Source of the DNA: Brevibacterium sp. CCUG 69071 | Lineage (GTDB): Bacteria; Actinomycetota; Actinomycetes; Actinomycetales; Brevibacteriaceae | Assembly: GCF_021023135.1 (NCBI RefSeq) | Contig: NZ_PGFV01000001.1 | Span: forward strand, 620,001 to 684,000 | DNA length: 64,000 bases | Reading direction: 5' to 3' | Shown: positions 62,464 through 64,000 of the stretch, piece by piece | Layout: every line of letters begins with the position of its first letter | Position numbering within the stretch: position 1 is the stretch's first letter | Position numbers and translations under genes: made by a program | The notes under the pieces: generated by a model | Told to the model about the DNA's origin: nothing | Databases searched by the model: none | The model's input: the letters and a program-made list of their open reading frames with translations, nothing else

Positions 62464-63399
62464 ATGAAGGCTGCTCGGCTCGTGTCTGAGATCGTCATCC
62501 TCGCCGCCCAGTCGCGTCCGATCACCGCCGAGGCCCTGGCACACCGTCTCGAGGTCACCGAACGTACGGTCTACCGCGATATCGGCGAACTGTCCGGGAT
62601 GGGGGTTCCTGTGATCACCCAGGCGGGAGCCGGCGGTGGAATCAGTCTGCTCGGAGAGTGGGCCTCACCGGTGTCCGGGATGACACGCGACGAACTCGAC
62701 TCCGTTCTCATCGGCTCTCTGGCCGCGGCCGATCTCGGGCTCGCCTCCGAATCCGCAACGGCGAGGGCGAAGATGCTCACGGCGACCGAGTCGGTGCTCT
62801 CAGCGTCCGTGCTCGTCGACGGGCCGGATTGGTTCATGGCACAGGAGAGTCCGGAGCATTTGGCCTCGATCGCCTCTGCACTCCGGGCGCAGACGGGACT
62901 GCGCATCGTCTATCTTCGTCGCGGCATCCGCAGCGTTCGCACTCTGGGTCCGCTCGGACTGGTGGTCAAGGCCGGGCGCTGGTATCTCGTCGCCCAAGCA
63001 CCGGGCGGGATCCCGCGCACCTACCGGGTCTCCCGGATCGTTGAGACCTCCCCGCGGTATCGGCGGATGACCGGCCCGACAGACTTCGACCTCGGCGAGT
63101 ACTGGCAACGCTCCCAAGCGGCCTTCGATGCCTCCATCCGCACCACCTCGGTGAGGTTGAGGATTCCCGAGGCGCGCATTCCGGATCTGCTCAGAGCGGT
63201 GCCGGGTCGGGTGACCGATCATGCGATCGAGAACGCGCGACTCGATGACGGGATCATGGAACTCGAGCTGCCGATGGAGCCCGGTGAGATCGCCGTGTCT
63301 CAGCTGATCATCGTGCCCGAGGTCGAAGTCGTCTCACCGCTGACGGTCCGCCGCAGCCTCCGTGCTCACGCCTCGGCCGCCGCGAAGCTCAATCATTGA
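62464..63399 (+). CDS. WYL-domain (DeoR/YafY-type) transcriptional regulator
   Basis: A 311-residue regulator. The N-terminal winged helix is ARLVSEIVILAAQSRPITAE followed by HRLEVTERTVYRDIGELSGM. The central WYL domain has LRIVYLRRGIRSVRTLGPLG and KAGRWYLVAQAPGG with the WYL triad, and a WCX-like C-terminal part follows. The ATG at 62464 is supported by TATTCT seven bases before it. It diverges from the SDR gene across a perfect operator, so self-control and control of the SDR gene are likely. Confidence 0.93.
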   Translation: MKAARLVSEIVILAAQSRPITAEALAHRLEVTERTVYRDIGELSGMGVPVITQAGAGGGISLLGEWASPVSGMTRDELDSVLIGSLAAADLGLASESATARAKMLTATESVLSASVLVDGPDWFMAQESPEHLASIASALRAQTGLRIVYLRRGIRSVRTLGPLGLVVKAGRWYLVAQAPGGIPRTYRVSRIVETSPRYRRMTGPTDFDLGEYWQRSQAAFDASIRTTSVRLRIPEARIPDLLRAVPGRVTDHAIENARLDDGIMELELPMEPGEIAVSQLIIVPEVEVVSPLTVRRSLRAHASAAAKLNH

Positions 63400-63409
63400 G
63401 CCAACTCGG

Positions 63410-64000
63410 TCACTGAACGTCGTAGCTGCCGTTGATCTGCCCGGCGCCGACTCCGCCCACGGCCTCCATCGCGGCCTTCGAGAGGTCGAAGCAGCGGTTG
63501 CCGTGGTAGGGACCGCGGTCGTTGATGCGCACGGTCACGGACTTGCCGTTGGCCTCGTTGGTGATCTTCACCTTGGAGCCGAAAGGCAGGGTCTTGTGGG
63601 CGGCGGTGAGCTTGTTCGTGTCGAATGACTCGCCGTTCGCGGTCTTCTGACCGTCGAATCCGTCTCCCCCGCCGTAGTACGACATCGGGCAGGACCCTGA
63701 CTCTCCGGCGGACTTGCCCGACTTCGACGGTCCGTCATTCTCGTCCGCACTCGAGCCCTTGGAGGACGATCCGGACGACGATGACCCTGAAGACGCGGAG
63801 TCGCCGGTGCTCTTCGGACTGGGGCTCGGGGTCTCGGTCTTGGTCTCAATCGTGATCTTGCCCGGCTTCTCTTTGGCCTGCTTCTTCGCTTTGGCCAGGA
63901 CCTCATCGGGTGTCTGGGAGGGCTGAGACTCGGCGACGACGGGCGATTCGGCGACGACCTGCTGGCCCCGGTCGGTGTTCTCGGGAACCATGGCCAGACT
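63410..64000 (-). CDS. RlpA-like double-psi beta-barrel protein, N-terminus cut off
   Basis: The frame is open to the right window edge, so the N-terminal signal region is missing; 196 residues are visible. A Ser/Pro/Lys/Gly-rich linker of about 100 residues precedes an RlpA domain: MSYYGGGDGFDGQKTANGES, KTLPFGSKVKITNEANGKSV, VRINDRGPYHGNRCFDLSKA. The family includes septal lytic transglycosylases and other wall-associated proteins; in actinobacteria the catalytic status is unclear. It converges on the WYL gene with 10 bases between stops. Confidence 0.9.
   Translation of the reverse strand, partial: SLAMVPENTDRGQQVVAESPVVAESQPSQTPDEVLAKAKKQAKEKPGKITIETKTETPSPSPKSTGDSASSGSSSSGSSSKGSSADENDGPSKSGKSAGESGSCPMSYYGGGDGFDGQKTANGESFDTNKLTAAHKTLPFGSKVKITNEANGKSVTVRINDRGPYHGNRCFDLSKAAMEAVGGVGAGQINGSYDVQ

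Noticed and set aside
1..64000. tRNA, rRNA, CRISPR arrays, insertion sequences, prophage or attachment sites
   Set aside because: Reading both strands I saw no tRNA cloverleaf, no regularly spaced repeat array and no transposase or integrase; small RNAs cannot be excluded without a structure search.

Overview
The window is high-GC actinobacterial chromosome with no mobile elements, rRNA, tRNA or CRISPR that I can see. Mycothione reductase, a mycothiol-dependent-isomerase-type protein, a bcc-type cytochrome complex (qcrCAB), adenylylation-controlled glutamine synthetase, an Rpf-like protein and a HAIR heat-shock operator all point to Actinomycetota. Gene content and protein sequences suggest Micrococcales, probably a Brevibacterium-like organism (inference). 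Gene order over the first ~37 kb resembles the Mycobacterium tuberculosis Rv2182-Rv2223 neighbourhood (from memory).

Layout. 1-12.2 kb: alanine dehydrogenase (cut by the left edge), then the nitrogen block (glnA2-glnE, mycothione reductase, adenylylatable glnA), an RDD protein, a DUF4191 membrane protein and the lipoate genes lipA/lipB. 12.4-19 kb: a membrane protein with a possible degenerate kinase domain, then sucB and lpdA (lipoyl-dependent dehydrogenase subunits that use the lipoate made by LipA/LipB) and leucyl aminopeptidase. 19-23.4 kb: pyrD, a DUF3043 protein, an M20 dipeptidase, erpA and aat. 23.4-31.8 kb: the respiratory bcc-aa3 supercomplex as two convergent operons, ctaC-ctaD-ctaF (+) and ctaE-qcrC-qcrA-qcrB (-), separated by ~1 kb without a recognisable gene. 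The promoter regions of the two operons share a 16/20-identical palindromic element, which I consider the strongest regulatory finding here.

32-45 kb: trpD, an exonuclease/GIY-YIG/UvrC-like fusion, a small membrane protein, an esterase, a PlsC-type acyltransferase, a MerR regulator similar to Rv1830, an orphan ParA ATPase, pyruvate carboxylase, peptide deformylase, a 3-hydroxyacyl-CoA dehydrogenase and aspartate aminotransferase. 45-49 kb: a methyltransferase, Hsp20 with a HAIR operator, an AEC permease, ferritin and a pterin dehydratase.

49-64 kb is more accessory. A four-gene operon joins two uncharacterised membrane proteins (one DUF5058) to an M20D amidohydrolase and an amidase, and is the best candidate for an undescribed uptake-and-hydrolysis system. 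Then come a maleylpyruvate-isomerase-like protein, a DUF1801 protein, an Rpf-like muralytic protein and a tight run of amine oxidase, APC transporter, AraC regulator, VOC protein and UvrA-like ABC ATPase. The window ends with an SDR/WYL-regulator pair around a perfect operator and an RlpA-like protein cut by the right edge.

Many units end in long, near-perfect hairpin terminators. Several genes without a Shine-Dalgarno sequence have a TAnnnT hexamer 6-7 nt before the start codon, as expected for leaderless mRNAs.
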